Assembly: GCA_938002705.1 (NCBI GenBank)
Contig: CALLAG010000146.1
Span: forward strand, 1 to 8,348
DNA length: 8,348 nt
Direction of reading: 5' to 3'
Origin: an uncultured Saprospiraceae bacterium
Lineage (GTDB): Bacteria; Bacteroidota; Bacteroidia; Chitinophagales; Saprospiraceae
The notes beneath the pieces are model-generated. The model saw only the letters and a program-made list of their open reading frames with translations, did no database searches and was not told where the DNA came from. Of this stretch, positions 6,801-8,348 are shown in pieces. Numbering within the stretch: position 1 is the stretch's first letter; the number at the start of each line of letters is the position of its first letter. The position numbers and the translations under genes were made by a program.

Positions 6801-6847
6801 GAAGGCCGTAGGTCTTCCATTTTGGTAGCCAAGGGCATCGCCCTTGG
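6801..6847. repeat. Tandem tight hairpins upstream of hutU
   Basis: Two compact stems lie 11 nt apart. GAAGGCC-GTA-GGTCTTC (6801-6817) has 7 bp with one G-U. CCAAGGGC-ATC-GCCCTTGG (6829-6847) has a perfect 8 bp. Both have 3-nt loops. The first is preceded by eight A and followed by CATTTT, so it could act as a weak terminator. The pair also resembles the paired palindromes of REP-type repeats. Confidence 0.65.
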
Positions 6848-6929
6848 TGATAAATAAAAGGAGAAGCGATTTGGCTGCATTTTTGACCAAAAATGATGAC
6901 AAATCAATGTAACAACAGAAGTATAAAAC

Positions 6930-8348
6930 ATGAATAACATAGATTTTAAGTCAGCGATAAAGATAGGGATCCCAGATGTGTTACCTCCTAAGCGTAGCTA
7001 CCCATCTGATGCCAATCCTGCTCCCAAGAGAAAGGATATACTAAGTCCCGAGGAGAAGAAGTTGGCGATAAGAAATGCATTGAGATATTTTCCTCAGGAA
7101 TGGCATGTAGAATTATCAAAAGAATTTGCTGAAGAGCTTCAGACTTATGGTCGTATCTATATGTTCAGATTCAAGCCAGAGTATAAAATCTATGCAAGAC
7201 CTATAGAAGCGTATCCTGCCCAGAGCCCAGAAGCAGCTGCTATCATGCTCATGATTCAGAATAATCTTGATCCAGCAGTAGCTCAGCACCCAGAAGAACT
7301 TATTACCTATGGTGGTAATGGAGCAGTCTTCCAGAACTGGGCACAGTATCTTGTGACGATGCAGTATCTCAGCATGATGACAGATGAGCAGACACTCCAT
7401 ATGTACTCAGGTCATCCGATGGGATTATTCCCATCATCTAAGTCAGCACCACGAGTTGTGGTGACTAACGGTATGATGATACCTAATTACTCTAAGCCTG
7501 ATGACTGGGAGAAATATAATGCACTCGGAGTCACACAGTATGGGCAGATGACGGCAGGTTCTTATATGTACATAGGACCACAAGGTATCGTACACGGTAC
7601 GACTATCACTGTCATGAATGCATTCAGAAAAATACTTGATAAAGGCGAGACGTCTAATGGGAAGATATTCCTCACAGCAGGACTCGGAGGGATGAGTGGA
7701 GCACAACCCAAAGCAGGTAATATCGCAGGATGTATAACGGTGTGTGCTGAGGTCAATCCTAATGCCGCTCGCAAGAGACATACACAAGGATGGGTAGATC
7801 TACTCATAGAAGATTTAGATAATCTTGTGAGTTCTATAAAAGAACTACAAGCTGAGAAAGCCGTCAAGTCGATAGCCTATATAGGGAATATAGTAGACGT
7901 CTGGGAGAAGCTCTATGAGACCGATATCTACGTCCATGTCGGATCAGATCAGACATCATTACATAACCCATGGTCAGGAGGTTACTATCCAGTAGGCCTA
8001 AGCTATGAGGAGTCTAATGCTATGATCAGTGATGAGCCAGAATTATTTAAGACTTATGTACAAAAATCTCTAAAGCGACACGCTGCTGCTGTCAATGCAC
8101 ACCATAAGAGAGGGACTTACTTTTTTGATTACGGCAATGCATTCTTACTAGAAGCCTCACGAGCAGGAGCAGAAGTGATGGCTGAGAATCAATTAGACTT
8201 TAAGTATCCATCTTATGTCCAGGATATATTAGGGCCTATGTGTTTTGACTATGGATTCGGTCCATTCAGATGGGTGTGTGCATCAGGAGTGTCAGATGAT
8301 CTTGATCGTACAGACATGATCGCTAAGGAAGTATTAGAAGAGATAATG
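6930..8348 (+). CDS. hutU: Urocanate hydratase (EC 4.2.1.49), 3' end outside window
   Basis: The second enzyme of histidine degradation uses tightly bound NAD+ as an electrophile to convert urocanate to 4-imidazolone-5-propionate. The frame runs from ATG 6930 to the window edge, 473 codons with no stop. Urocanase hallmarks: YGGNGAVFQNWAQYL (GGNG at 128-131), MTDEQTLHMYSGHPMGLFPS, NGMMIPNYS and TAGLGGMSGAQ in the dinucleotide-binding part. Further on is YGFGPFRWVCASGVSDDLDRTD, just after Cys438 (GPMC), which corresponds to the essential cysteine (Cys410) of the Pseudomonas enzyme. The sequence resembles the long form of Bacteroidota and eukaryotes (roughly 660-680 residues), so about 200 residues are probably missing. 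The start was chosen as the first ATG giving a family-like N terminus. It follows hutH by 404 bp and may have its own promoter in that gap. Confidence 0.96.
   Translation, partial: MNNIDFKSAIKIGIPDVLPPKRSYPSDANPAPKRKDILSPEEKKLAIRNALRYFPQEWHVELSKEFAEELQTYGRIYMFRFKPEYKIYARPIEAYPAQSPEAAAIMLMIQNNLDPAVAQHPEELITYGGNGAVFQNWAQYLVTMQYLSMMTDEQTLHMYSGHPMGLFPSSKSAPRVVVTNGMMIPNYSKPDDWEKYNALGVTQYGQMTAGSYMYIGPQGIVHGTTITVMNAFRKILDKGETSNGKIFLTAGLGGMSGAQPKAGNIAGCITVCAEVNPNAARKRHTQGWVDLLIEDLDNLVSSIKELQAEKAVKSIAYIGNIVDVWEKLYETDIYVHVGSDQTSLHNPWSGGYYPVGLSYEESNAMISDEPELFKTYVQKSLKRHAAAVNAHHKRGTYFFDYGNAFLLEASRAGAEVMAENQLDFKYPSYVQDILGPMCFDYGFGPFRWVCASGVSDDLDRTDMIAKEVLEEIM

Larger units (their letters stand above)
6586..6895. 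repeat. Palindrome-rich intergenic element between hutH and hutU (REP/MITE-like)
   Basis: The 404-bp gap 6526-6929 contains no credible gene, and most of it is structured. Inverted repeats in order: CCTCA/TGAGG (6629-6648); a 13-bp stem with a 3-nt bulge (6654-6689); CCCTA/TAGGG (6774-6787), flanked by T7 (6761-6767) and A8 (6793-6800); GAAGGCC/GGTCTTC with loop GTA (6801-6817); CCAAGGGC/GCCCTTGG with loop ATC (6829-6847); CATTTTTG/CAAAAATG (6878-6895). TGCATTTTTG also recurs directly at 6733-6742 and 6876-6885. A GC-rich block at 6606-6648 stands out from the AT-rich surroundings. This density resembles dispersed palindromic elements such as REPs mobilised by RAYT transposases, or a MITE. 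No transposase is present and copy number cannot be judged here. The alternative is a structured hutU leader RNA. Confidence 0.55.

Noticed and set aside
6858..6912. Possible 13-codon leader peptide: AGGAG followed by TTG at 6871, ending at TAA 6910-6912
   Set aside because: The spacing is good, but Bacteroidota rarely depend on Shine-Dalgarno sequences, TTG starts are uncommon, and the peptide has no histidine codons, as a hut attenuator would be expected to have. It also overlaps the CATTTTTG palindrome.
7116..7867. Three minus-strand open frames (7116-7400, 7443-7787, 7562-7867)
   Set aside because: All are antisense to hutU, whose plus-strand translation carries unbroken urocanase motifs over this whole span.
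1..8348. CRISPR array, tRNA, rRNA or intact transposase
   Set aside because: No regularly spaced repeats, tRNA-like cloverleaf or transposase motif were noticed when reading the sequence by eye on both strands. A computational scan would be needed to exclude a small RNA.

Overview
The window looks like chromosomal DNA of a member of the Bacteroidota. The evidence is Bacteroidota-type -7 promoter boxes (TAnnTTTG), general absence of strong Shine-Dalgarno sequences, a secreted protein resembling the GldM C-terminal domain (a family of gliding/type IX secretion bacteria), a patatin protein carrying its own outer-membrane barrel, and a urocanate hydratase that reads like the long Bacteroidota/eukaryotic form. 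A saprospirian-like lineage is plausible, but this is inference. No rRNA, tRNA, CRISPR array or intact transposase was seen.

Left part (1-1680): the last 45 codons of an unidentified gene, then, on the minus strand, a 336-residue WYL-domain transcriptional regulator. Divergent from it is a 103-residue protein of unknown function that ends at a convincing intrinsic terminator. The regulator and the small gene share an 87-bp divergent control region with a clear minus-strand promoter box.

Middle (1681-4968): a 740-residue patatin-like phospholipase fused to a POTRA-like segment and an outer-membrane beta-barrel (PlpD/type Vd-like architecture). Its only visible promoter box ends four bases before the ATG, which suggests a leaderless mRNA. 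Convergent with it is a 239-residue secreted protein resembling the GldM C-terminal domain, whose codon use looks different from its neighbours.

Right part (4969-8348): histidine degradation. hutH (histidine ammonia-lyase, complete) is followed on the same strand by hutU (urocanate hydratase), which runs off the window after 473 codons. Together they convert histidine to urocanate and then to imidazolonepropionate. The two genes are separated by an unusual 404-bp gap. It contains an 18-bp exact direct repeat of the hutH 3' end, a run of at least eight inverted repeats including two tight 3-nt-loop hairpins, and a candidate internal promoter. It looks like a palindromic REP/MITE-type element lodged between the two genes and is the most unusual structure in the window.
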